Source of the DNA: Siderastrea radians
Lineage: Eukaryota; Cnidaria; Anthozoa; Scleractinia; Rhizangiidae
Length of the DNA stretch: 64,000 nucleotides
Direction: 5' to 3'
NCBI GenBank assembly: GCA_964017195.1
Contig: OZ024895.1
Span: forward strand, 45,533,673 to 45,597,672
Shown here piece after piece: positions 34,701 through 46,700 of this stretch. Under the pieces are notes generated by a model. It made no database searches. It was not told the DNA's origin and was given only the letters and a program-made list of their open reading frames with translations. The stretch's first letter is position 1; each line of letters starts with the position of its first letter. A program made the translations under genes and the position numbers.

Positions 34701-37700
34701 TAATAAAAAGTAATTCCCATGAAGCTTTGCAAGCCTGGTCAGGAGCCGTTTTCTAATCACCGAGTTACCTTAGGCTTAAGCAATACGTTTTTTTAGCATG
34801 CTAGCAAGCTCTTCTTTTTTCATTGTCTGGGTATTTAACAACTCTAATTTCTAGCAAATGAAAATATTCAACATGTTTACCATACGTAAACTTCAAGTAC
34901 TGGTCGTGCTAGAACTATTTCCTGAAGGAAAAAAGAGTTTATTTCTGGAACATACCTACATTTGATGTTAAAGTTCATAAGCTGTTCCTAATTAATGTGC
35001 ACTAAGTTGAACACCAAAATAATCAGAACCTAAGACTTACAGTTATACAAAAAGTTCTGTAGCACGTCGCCTCTTGAAATTTGGTGATATATAAGGTTCA
35101 TATCACCGGAAGCCTAAATAGGTCATATTTCATGTAGGTTTTGACTTATTGAACATCACTACTGGCATTACATTTGCATTTGCAAAGCGGTGTGCACTCC
35201 AAGCCATACTTGACACATTTACATCGGATGCATTCTTGCTTGCATGAACACTTGATCAGCTCTTGACAAGCCTTTGAGACCTCTGGAATGTCATCCAAAC
35301 TGGTTTCCACGTATCTTCAATCTTCTGCCACCCAAATCGATCTGGAGAAGGAATATCCTGGTTGCTCACGTCACTTGTTGCCCAGATGCCTGCCTGAAGA
35401 ATAGCCCTCTCAACGTGTTGAAATGCAAAGAATACTGCAAAGAGCTGGATGATCGTTTCTTGGCATTAAATAGCACCGTTTGGCAAACTGTAAGGCATGC
35501 CTGGGACTCCTTATTTTCTTGATCCTTTACATTCAGACCATTCATTATCATTGAAATAAGGGACTTCAAGCTTGCAGGCAAAGAAATCTCCTGGCATCCG
35601 AGAGGAAAAGTACCAGAGAACGAGAAGCCTTTGTGGGAGAACATATCTCTTCTTACAATCTTTGCAGCTTTTGCTAAAACAGCAGTATCATCGGAGAAGT
35701 CGCGCTCTTGTAAAGCTTCCTTTACAATGTTCTGTAATCCATTTCTGAAAATTAACACGGTTTGCTTTCCATCGTCTTGTTCGTGCGCTTCCTGGAAGTG
35801 ATCCAAAATTTTATTCTTAAGCCTAAGTCGATTAACTGATTTGGGGTATCCTAGGTCACTAAGACGATTTTCAAACAGCGAGTGTAGCTCTGGAAGTGGA
35901 AAAAACAGGGTTCCATTTTCCACAGAGTCCTCGATGTATTCAACTAGTTCTACAAATGCCCTTGCTTCATTAAATCTCTCTTCTTCTTCAGCATCCAACA
36001 ATTCGGCACTTTTCATTTTTCTTTGGAAGGACCTGTGCTTGTTTCTCAAATTGGTCAAGCATTTCATATGGTACTTAGCTTCGATGGCGATTAAATTTCC
36101 ACCAGAAATTTTTGCTAGCAGTTCGAAGTCCTGCAAATCAGTTACAATTTGACAAAGATTCCTGTCCGCCTCAATTGTTGAGAAGCTATGAAGCACACCA
36201 ACTTTTTCATTACAAAATACACACTTTTCGTCACTCCCTGTCACTTTACGGCGTTTACTGGATTTCGATAGGCTGTCACCGTCATCAGATGTTGGTTTTT
36301 TCTCTTTTGTGCTTTTTTCAGCTCCACTTCAGTTCCACTGGCAGCGAATACAGATCTTTAAAGTGAGCTACATTGGTAAGAAAGGTGTTGTAAATACTGC
36401 TGTCGAATGAGTAGGCGTTCATGACACATCTAAGGGGCTCACGAGTATTGTCTTGACAGATAATACAAAGATCCCAATTTAGAGACATCGTTCTACTTTC
36501 ACATTATCGAATCTGAATCTGAAAATGAATTTACGAAGGGAAATTTTATTATTGATAAAAATAGCGCTCAAAGATAGCTGAATGTAAGCAGTGGTAGTTT
36601 ACAAAGACAATAAAAAACCTAAACTATTAAAATGTTTCAAAAGTTGCGTTAAAAATGGGCTTTTTCTCTGAATACGTACAATTCGTGTAGTGACACATGG
36701 GGTCCGCCATCTTGGATGACCGAGTGGAGACTGGGTACTATTCAAACTAAAATCTTAAGAAACTGGTCTTTATTGAAACGGGTTGTGTCCAATTTTTGCT
36801 GATAATGATTACAGAAGGCAGTTAAGTGTTTTCTGAAGTATGTGTATCAGTTTTCTGGATAATTTGGGCTTAATTTGTAGCGTTTCCATTATTAACCACA
36901 GGGTACCCACCACAGTGGTTTTCTTGGGTAACTATTAGCTCAATTACTACAAACCCAGAAGAGATCCAACTGGGCACCGGTCTTAATATTAACTTGCATA
37001 CCCTAACCTACTTCTCACAAAGCTTGGTGCTTTTGTCCGCTCTGTATAGATCTGGCCACTTAGCCACCTGACTATTTAAAAGGAAAAACCCGAACGTTGA
37101 TTGCCGTAAAACTTTTAACGTTGATTGCCTGGGAGCGTTGAGGTTGATTGCCGTACAAGTGAGATTTAAGCAATGGCTGGGATGAAACGACAAGTATACA
37201 ACTTTTGTGAATGTGTCAACACGAGTTAACTGTTGTGTGTGAACGGATGAAAAAGGACAATTCCGGAAACGCTAACGGCATATTTGATTGTTTAAGTGTG
37301 GACATTAGGCGAAAACGCCTAAAAAGATATCCTTTATAACTGAAAACAAAAAAGTGAGGACAGGCGAAAACAATGTGAAAATACTTGTGTGAAAGGAAAC
37401 ACTTTGCCTCGTTTTTGGGAATCTGAAAGTGGAGAATTTTGAAAACGAATTTATGTGGACGGAGCCAACGGCAAACCCAAGTTGACCCATCTCATACCTT
37501 CTTGGCATATTGTTTGAAATAGTTACTCGGGTTTTATTACTAAGAAGTTACAACCATCAGATTTTATGATTATTTTCAGATGGTCGGGAGTTATTTGTTT
37601 GGGAACTTTACGGGAAAGGTAAAAACACATTTTCGGAAGAAAGGGTCCCACACTACTCTAGTTGACAAAATTACTCAACTTTTTAATATTTTGGGAGTTA

Positions 37701-40700
37701 TACAATACAAGGACAAAATGATAAGTCCCTCTTACCAGCTTGTTTTTCAGCCTCCTCAATCTGTTTCTCAATCAGTTCTTTCTCTTTCTTCAACACCTGT
37801 GTTCGCAGCAAATCTCCCAGATGATCCAACATTTCCCGTCGTGCATTGTAACACTCACGCTCTGTCACCGTGAGGGCATGATAAGGAGTGTGGGCTATCT
37901 TGCGATCCTAAAAAAATGTGAAAAAAAAAAGAAAAAATACCGAATGAAAAATAAGCATTACACCTTGAAGCCGCAAAAGATTTTTGACATGGATTTTAGG
38001 TGGCAAACGTTTTCTGTTTATAAGGCCTCTAAATTCCCTGTATTACCGTACCCAAATTGTGAATTAGCCAATCAGAAGCCTTGTTTACTGTCATGATTTT
38101 CTACGATATCAAGTCACTGACCTGATATCTACGATATCATGGACAGTTTGTGAAACTCGCATTTTTTTTGCAGACTTTAGAGGCGAAAATTGCAACAGAA
38201 ATACAACGAAACGTAAAACTATAACATTTGTTAAACGAGAAAGTAATTTGTTTCACGTTAAGAGAGGAAAAAAAATACAATTTCGCGCCAAAATTGGAAG
38301 CGGCTACACTAGCGGGCGCTCGCGTGAACTTTATGGACAGCGCTGAAACTTTTTTAGTTTCAAAATGGAGCCGGATTTTCCAAATTTCTTTCATAACTTG
38401 TACTTCCAAGATTCAGAAACTGAAACTCCAAAGAAAAGAATTAAATAAAATGGCAGATGAGGAGTTGGAGAAGAGTATTGACGACCAGAAAAGTGTAAAT
38501 ACGTGTCGCTCTACAACGCCTGACTGATCACGGTAACTGAAAAAAAAAAAACGCCGGGTTTCAGGACGAATTTGGGTACGGTAAATACCTAATCGCACCT
38601 TTTTTGGTACGCTTCGGCAGCATATCTAGCTCGTTTGGTCTCACCATGGGTATTTTGGCTCGACTGCGTCTCGCCAAAATACGAACCATGGCTCGACCAA
38701 ACTCGCCTGATATGCCGCCGAAGCGTACCAAAAAGGTACGATTAGGTATAAATATTGATTCACTGCTTCAGGTACGCAAACGGAAACCTGGAGCCCTTAA
38801 CTAGGAGCGTCAAAATGCCGTGTTATTCATGTCAAAGCGAACAAGTCGAGATCTCAAAAAGGGTATGGATTTTAGAAGTTTGCGGTAAAACTGTGACGGA
38901 CTTCAGAGGTTTAATCTGAAAATGGCGGCAGAAAATTACGTATTAATTTTTGGTTTGGAACTAAAAGGACCAGAATCAGGGAAAGGTGCCACACCCCCAT
39001 CCCCCACCGGCAAACTTTCCGAGGAGCCCCCCCCCCCCCCCCTTGGAGGGTTGGAAAAAGGACTGCTTATAGACATGCTTGACGGGGGGAGGTGCGGAGC
39101 GACTACTCAAAACCTGGTGAATTGAAGAGAATACGCAGTGTTTACCTGATAAAACACATTGTAAGCATAATCCACAACAGTGCCAGGGGGATACTTGAGG
39201 TTCACTGTTATTGGAGAGAGGATGTTGGCTCCGGCTCTCATTAACTTGTTAATCTGAAACAAAGCGGAAAACGACTTAAGCAATCTCATATTTGTGTGTT
39301 TATTGCTACTAATTAGAGAAGAATGTCAGCTGATCTTTAAGCATTTCTGCAAAATCTGCAACAACGCACATGTGTCTGCTCGTCACTTAATTGCCAAGCG
39401 CTCTTATTGAAAACCGTGGATACACGGTGGAGAAGTGGTGACCACAGCAGTCTCATCCCGGCCAAGAGAGGGAGAAGTAATGTTCCTACAAGCACAGTGC
39501 GGTTGTTTCATACAACAACTGGACTTAAGCGCCAGCCGAACATGTGCAACTTTGTCTGTCTACAAAAGAAGACCAAATACCCTGGCTAATGACGGGTCTT
39601 GTGTCTTCAAAAATATTGGACATTTATTTTATTTTTCAAAATAACAGAAGGCTTGCTGTTGGTTGGTTTCTAGGTCATGTGACCTTTTGTTTGCCAGGTC
39701 TTCTGTTGCCACCATTTTGAATAACAGAAAGACCCTCAAGACAGGGCTGGGAATCATGCTATGCAACTTTTTGCTACAAATTTTTGGGGACAGGGATCAA
39801 AATTTTAGGTTTAAAAAATACTATAAATGATGCTTAACCTGAAATAGCACCTGTGAAGATTTTACTTAAGTCTATAGAAAGGTGCCTCATAAAACATCCC
39901 CTCAGCTGAAAACCATTTCTCCTCACTGAGTGAGTCTGTAAAATGGTACGATCTTCTATGAACCTCAATTTAAATGAACTCACAAGTTTTATTCTTCCTG
40001 CTGGAGTCCTTCTCCTTTCTGCCATGAATGATGTAGCAGCACAAAGTGCGGACCCTACCCCCTTGGAAAGGCGAAGGCTAGGATTAGCTCCATGCTCCAG
40101 AAGAGTGTCTACAGCCTATGAGAGAAAATAAATAGACTTAATGCTAAGGTTTGCAGACGCAAAAAAACTCAACTCTTTCGTGGGAAAAGATGGGAAGGGG
40201 ATGCACTGGCTTGCAAGGCTTGGATGGGACCCATCTTTAAACTTGCAGCCTTCAGAGAAAGTGGCAACTGAGAGGGCTTGTACAGTAATAAACCAAGTGT
40301 GACTACATGTGTGGAGGAAGAACACTGAGAACTGCAGGCTCAAAAAGCTGCTGCTTGCCAACACCAACTTTTTTTTAATACTAAAATGTCACTTACATTG
40401 TAATACACAATAATTGTTTATTACAATGTAATGTATTAATTATTAATTATTAATTGTAATGTATTAATTATTAACTAAATTATCAATTGCTGTGGCCTCT
40501 TAATCAATCAGTTTAGCCTCATAATAATTATGTTCTTTGAACTGTATGACCAAAGAAGACACCAACCTTCATGGTTAATGTTTACTATAATCCAAGATTG
40601 GCAAACAGAATTTAAACCTGAAACTGTAATGCAAGGGCAGCACTTTCCAGCTGTGCTGTTGTTTATGCTGTACAAAGTGGCTACAACTTTCAAGTCTCTG

Positions 40701-43700
40701 CATAAAATTCTAAGGTTTGACCACTCAGACAAGTTACTCTGCAGTACTTTCCTGTGTCGCTGTTTACTATGCTGTACAAAGTAGTTCTAACATTTGAGAA
40801 ATAAAGCTACCCAGTAAGACTTTTTTCCTCAATTTGCATAATTTGGGCAGTGGAAGGAGTGAAGATTAATTGCTACAAGTCACGTGTGACATGTCTCACC
40901 AGATCATTTCCACTGCAGATTGCCAAGGAAAGAGCAGAGTGTCCTTCACACAACAGGTCAGGATTGGCTCCATATTCCAGCAACAGTCTCACTACAGCAC
41001 ATGATACCTGCAAACATCATAGCATATTCAACAGCTTTATTGCAGTGTACATGTCGAATTCACAGCATAATTACAAAACATCCAGCTTTTGATAATTTCT
41101 CTGAAGACTGTCTGCTCCCTCTCTTTTTTAAGACTGTGATGCATAGAAAAAAAAAACCATAAGCCAAGTACAAAGAAAGTGTTAGTGTCTCCTTTAAATA
41201 TTTCACAATGTTTAAAAATGTGTCCCCTTTACCTCATCTGTCTCTGTACAGGATAAATGCTCTTAACGAAGCATCCTCTTAATGAAGGTGACTTCAAACT
41301 TGAGCTGACCATCTTATTGGAGCTCAGAACCCTTATGAGAGATGCCTCCTTTCTAGGTGTTTCTTTAATCATTACAAGCTGTCCCCTTACAAGAGTTTTC
41401 CCCTTACTAGATGTGGTGCCTTACTGGAGATGTCCTCTTATCAGATGTGCTGCCCAATAGTCCAGAGTGTCCCCTCAGAACAGATGTTCCCAAAAGAGTG
41501 AAAACCACGGAGAAAGAGAAAATTTAACTGTAATATGTACCTTGTCATTATCCTCTCTTGAACATGCTATGTGTGCTGGAGTCCTTCCATTCTCCTCTGA
41601 ACCAAACGCACTGTCTCTTATGTCAGGGTCAGCTCCTGACTTCAGAAGCAGCTCTGTGATCTCAACACCTGTTTCATCTGGCAGAGCCACAGCAATATGA
41701 AGAGGTGCAATCCCTGATTGCTAATAATAATAATAAAAATAATAATAATAAATTAATACATACATACTGACTCCCGTGCACAAAAACATTTTTTTATTCT
41801 GTTGAATGCATTTGAGCTCTAAATACATGTAGAAATGGATAATGATGTTTGTCATATCCAGAATAATCAAGGTCAAGGAAATTGAAAGTGCAATGCCATA
41901 AGTGGAAGTCAAAATGAATTGTATTTGTTTGGAGAAGGGGGCTCTTTTTTCATTTCATGGATATGGTTATGCCTTAGTGTTTAGGTCTTACCTCCTTTGA
42001 TAACTTAGCTGAAGTGTCAGCACCTTTCTGAAGTAAAATCTCCACTGCAGCAGTATCAGCAGCTTTGACAGCAAAGAACAGGACAGGCATTGGAAGAGAT
42101 GAGGCATTAGGGTCTGCACCTCGTTTAAGCAACAGACGAACTGTTGCTTCAAGATGAGGACGTCTGAAACAAAATGAAAACCATTACATGCATTACATGA
42201 CATTTTCGGTAGAACAAGAATGGGGCTGCATCATTTGGAACAACCAGGAAATCCGAATAAATAACAAAACAGTCTTTTATAAAACGTATTCCACTTCTGG
42301 AATTAATTATGTCAGTGACCTTCACTTTAATCTAGGTAATATTGAATCTTTTAATCTGACAGGGCTCGACAAAAGTCCCGACCGATCGTCTGGGACAAGT
42401 AGATTTTGAGGTCGGGCAAGTAACTTTTTAGGGTCACTTGCCCAATGGGCAAGCGCTCGGGAAAACCCTCCATCAAATTACATTTTAAGTCAGTCTGTCA
42501 AATAAGTGACACTAACACTAACAGCATACACAACCGTTTAGCGAAGCTGCGAAAATTGTTAAGTTAAATATCAATCGGGTCTGACGTTTTTATCAGTTGA
42601 TTTGTCAGTCACGCAATCGCTTAAAATGACTTTTTCTTAAACATTTTGTAAGATGTTTAGTTTAAAGTGCATTGAAGCACTTAAACATTAATCAGTTTTG
42701 GTAACAGTAATCAATCAATAATTTATTGTTGAAATCCCTCCCTGACCTGTGAATTGATAAACAAAGTTCAGAGAACATGCGAAGAAAACGCTGCTGTAGC
42801 TAAAATGGCCTTTAGTTAGTTTTGTGCTTAAACTGGAAAAGCCTTTTTCAATTTTTAGGCAAAAATCTCCTAGCTGTTAGCAGATCCTTTAAGCATCAGT
42901 CTTAGAAAGGTTTCTTTTCCTCATGTTACTAGAATATAAATATATACGTATTTTTTTGTGCTGCGTACCATATACCACATGCAGACAGAAATGAAGCAAG
43001 AAAGTGCTGGGCTCCACAAAAGTCCCGTCTGGTCGTCTGGGACAAGTAGATTTTGTGGTCGGACAAGTAAACTTTTCAGGGTCACTTGCCCGATGGGCAA
43101 GCGCCTAGACAAACCCTCCATCAAATTACATTTTAAGTCTGTCAAATAAATGACAAATAGTTAATCACTAGCAGCATACACAACCGTTTAGCAAAGCTGC
43201 CAAAACTGTTAAGCTAGATATCAATCTGGTCTAACGTTTTTAACAGTTGATTTGTCAGTCACGCAAACACTTAAAATGACTTTTTCTAAAACAGTTTGTG
43301 AGATGTTTAGTTTTTAAGTGCATGGAAGTACTTAATAAACGTTTTCATCTACAAGAATTACATACACATAATCAGCTTTGGTAACAGTAATCAATCAATT
43401 AATTGTTGAAATCCCTCCCTGACCTGTGAATTGGTAAACAACGTTCAGCGAACATGCAATGAAAATGCTGCTGTAGCTAAAACGGCCTTAGTTTTGTGCT
43501 TGAACTGGAAAACATTTTCGATTTTTAGACAAAAATCTACTAGCTGTTAGCAGATCCTTTATACGTCAGTCTTACAGAGGTTTCTTTTCCTTATTGTTAG
43601 TATGAAGTGCACACCATAAGCAGACCGAATCAAAGCAAGAAAGTGGAGTAAACAGATAAGCTTGGGCTTGCGTTTTATATAAAATTTTGAATGTGTTCAT

Positions 43701-46700
43701 AAATTACTTCTCAATCCATGTGGTTAAACTGTAAGTATCTAAAATTATCAAACAATTGAAGGCCAATTCATGGTTATAAACGCAAACATATTTTCAGGCT
43801 TTTCATGCTCTGAGGTCTGGAAATAGGACAATCTGAGAACTACACTGGTTGGTTAGCACACAATCAAAATCTGCCTAGATGAAATTTCTTTTCACAACAA
43901 ATGTGCAATTTGAACGTGGTCTGAAAACTTTCAACTTTTTACGTTTACGCATCATCTCTAATGCTATCTACGCACGTACAGCCAGTTAAATTCACGCCTA
44001 CAGGTACGCACGTAAAATTTATGCAACAGTGGAAATCCACTTTAGTTATTGTACAGAAAGCATGCTAAATGAGTACAAATATCCCACAATATTGTACTTG
44101 GTTATTGTACTGTACCGTGCGCGTGCTCATCGTGTTACACTTATAGTTTTCTTTCAAGTTACTGAAAAAGGTTGAAAAAGGCTAAGTTGGATAAAAAATC
44201 TCACCAAATATGGACTCGTCAAATACAGCACAACTCGTGACAATATATGCTGATACTTCACACCGAAACAGCTAATAAGATATATGTACCAGAACAGTAT
44301 CACGATATCGACAGGAGAACAGTAAATGTGAGTGATTTCCCACATTATATTACAGAGCAAAATGTGCAACAGAAGGATTAAACAATTTGCGGGATCCTTC
44401 TCCATGCCTCATGAATTACTATTAAGCATGAGAATTTTTTTAGGTGCGGGCAAGTGGGAAATTGGCTCAGGCAAGCAAATTCTGAAACTTGCTTGCCCAA
44501 AGAGCAAGCTGGAATTGAAGTTTTTGTCGAGCCCTGTATGATTGCAAATATACCTTCGAGAAAACTAATTATCTCAGATGGACTGGTCTTTGCCATTCAA
44601 TGCCTTTCGAACTGAGATAAACTAACTGCCACCCTTCGATTACAGATCCCTCCTTCAACTGCTTTAAATCAGCCAGAAATCTCTCTTTACATCATCGCTA
44701 CTTGTTCAAGCATTCTTGAAAGTTATAATGACAACAAAGGAAATGATCACGAAAAGTTAAGTCAAAAGACGTGTTGATATTTAGACAAATTCTACTAGTA
44801 CCATCAGAAATGTACACAGAACAGTAAGGAGAATATGCATTTTCATATCAGGGGTTAAAGGGTTAAGAACATTAGTATTAGATTTCTAATTACAAATCTA
44901 ATTAGATTTCTTTTATTCACCTTATACTGTCACTGAAAAGCTCCACCAGGGGAGTGTGAATAAAGTATTGTATTGTATTGTATTGTATTGTATTGTATTG
45001 TACATGTAAGTCTGGTCAGATTGTGTAAGGGCAGCAGAAAACAGGTATTTATGGGCACTTGGTCTGTTTTACAGGTCACACTCCACAGGTCTCAATTACA
45101 AGTCACTGTGTTGCGAATATAAAAACAAATTGGACAGTGTCCACTGACATACTACATGTAGATGACATTTTAGCCTAATGTGACCTTGACTTGACCTGTC
45201 AAAATACTTGCAGCATTCAAAGCACACCTTGAATACATTACATGCAGATAGGAAGTGCAATTAAGTTTGCAGAGTTTTAGGATGCAATTTCTACAGTCAT
45301 AAACAGACAACAAACAAAACAGTAGTTGACACTTTGCTCACCTTTGAAAAGCCAGCAGCACTTGCTTATTTTGTTCCATGCTGTTTTCACTATGATTGTC
45401 ATCACATGAGTCTGATGGCTGTCTTGTGCTGTCAACACTCATTATACTAAACAAAGATGCATCCATTATACTTTGTTTGCCAGTTTTATCGGCAATTTTT
45501 TCATGTAAACTGATTGGTGTCAGCATATCAGAGTCCAGCTGATTTTCAACCCCTTGATCAATTGTTCTTTTTGTGTCTTTGTCGTCAACGCTCTTCATAA
45601 AACCATTTTTATTTAAATCTAGTTTACTTTTCATACTATTATTTAAATTGGTTTCTAATTCTTCAAGGTTCTCATCCTTATCGCCAAACCTTCTGTCGGT
45701 AAATTCAATAATTTTATATGTTCTTTGATCACTGGATTCGCCTTGATTGTGCTCTCTTTGAGTGCAATTCTCTACAAACTCATCTTCGGAATTTTCCTCA
45801 TTTTCTCCAGAGTCAGCATTTGTTCCCAACCTGGCATCATCAAGCACAACACCTTGACGATAATTCCGATGAATGTGCGTTCCTTTTTGTCGATCTTCCT
45901 GAATACAATTGAACAAGTTTTCATTGGGTATGTTTTCAGCAATGTTGTCCTTCCAAGTGTGTTTAGTGTAGAAAAGGACATGGCAGGCAGCAAGAACTGA
46001 CAATCCCTCATCATTTAACTTGTTCACATTGGCACCATTGTCCAGCAGACAATTGATGACATCTCGGTGACAATTTACCTTTTGGATATTAAAGGAGAAA
46101 GCATTCAGAACACAAAAGGAAAACAGTTTAATTACAATGATTACCGGTAGGTGAGTTTCCTGTCCCCCATACAAGCTCAGTTCATGAACTCGCAAAAAAA
46201 AAACAATAGAAGAGAAGAAAGAGTGTGAAAGGTTGGGGGGGGGGGGAAGAAGAGACGGAGACAGAGAAAGAGAGAGGCCAATACCGTATTTCCCCAGTGC
46301 ATTAATCACATGTATCTCTCCACAATACATGTAATTGCATGCTGTATGTTTTGTAGGATCTAAACTTTGGCCTCAAACAGGAATCCAAAATTATGCTGGC
46401 AGGCAAAGAGCAGTCCCTCCTGATCAGGAAAGAGGAGCATGCAAACATGCGAAAGTCTGCTGTCGGGAAGTGGTGAGCCCGCCAAACACGCATCAAGTTT
46501 CCATGCACTTGCCTACCTACTTTTGTGCATGATCATGTTCTTTTTGCACAACTGTCTCTTAGCAGAGAGAGGGAATGCTCATACATGTAGTCTAGGGATG
46601 GGGACCTCACCCTTGCTTCTTACTATTCCTGTTTTATAAGTTGACCACTGCTACAGCACAATTGAAATCTGTTTTCTGGGACCAAAGGCATGTAACGACA

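Noticed and set aside
41541..41713. Alternative acceptor CAATCAG for ANKMY1 exon 6
   Set aside because: It would break the frame with exon 5; the TTATTAG seven bases upstream keeps it.
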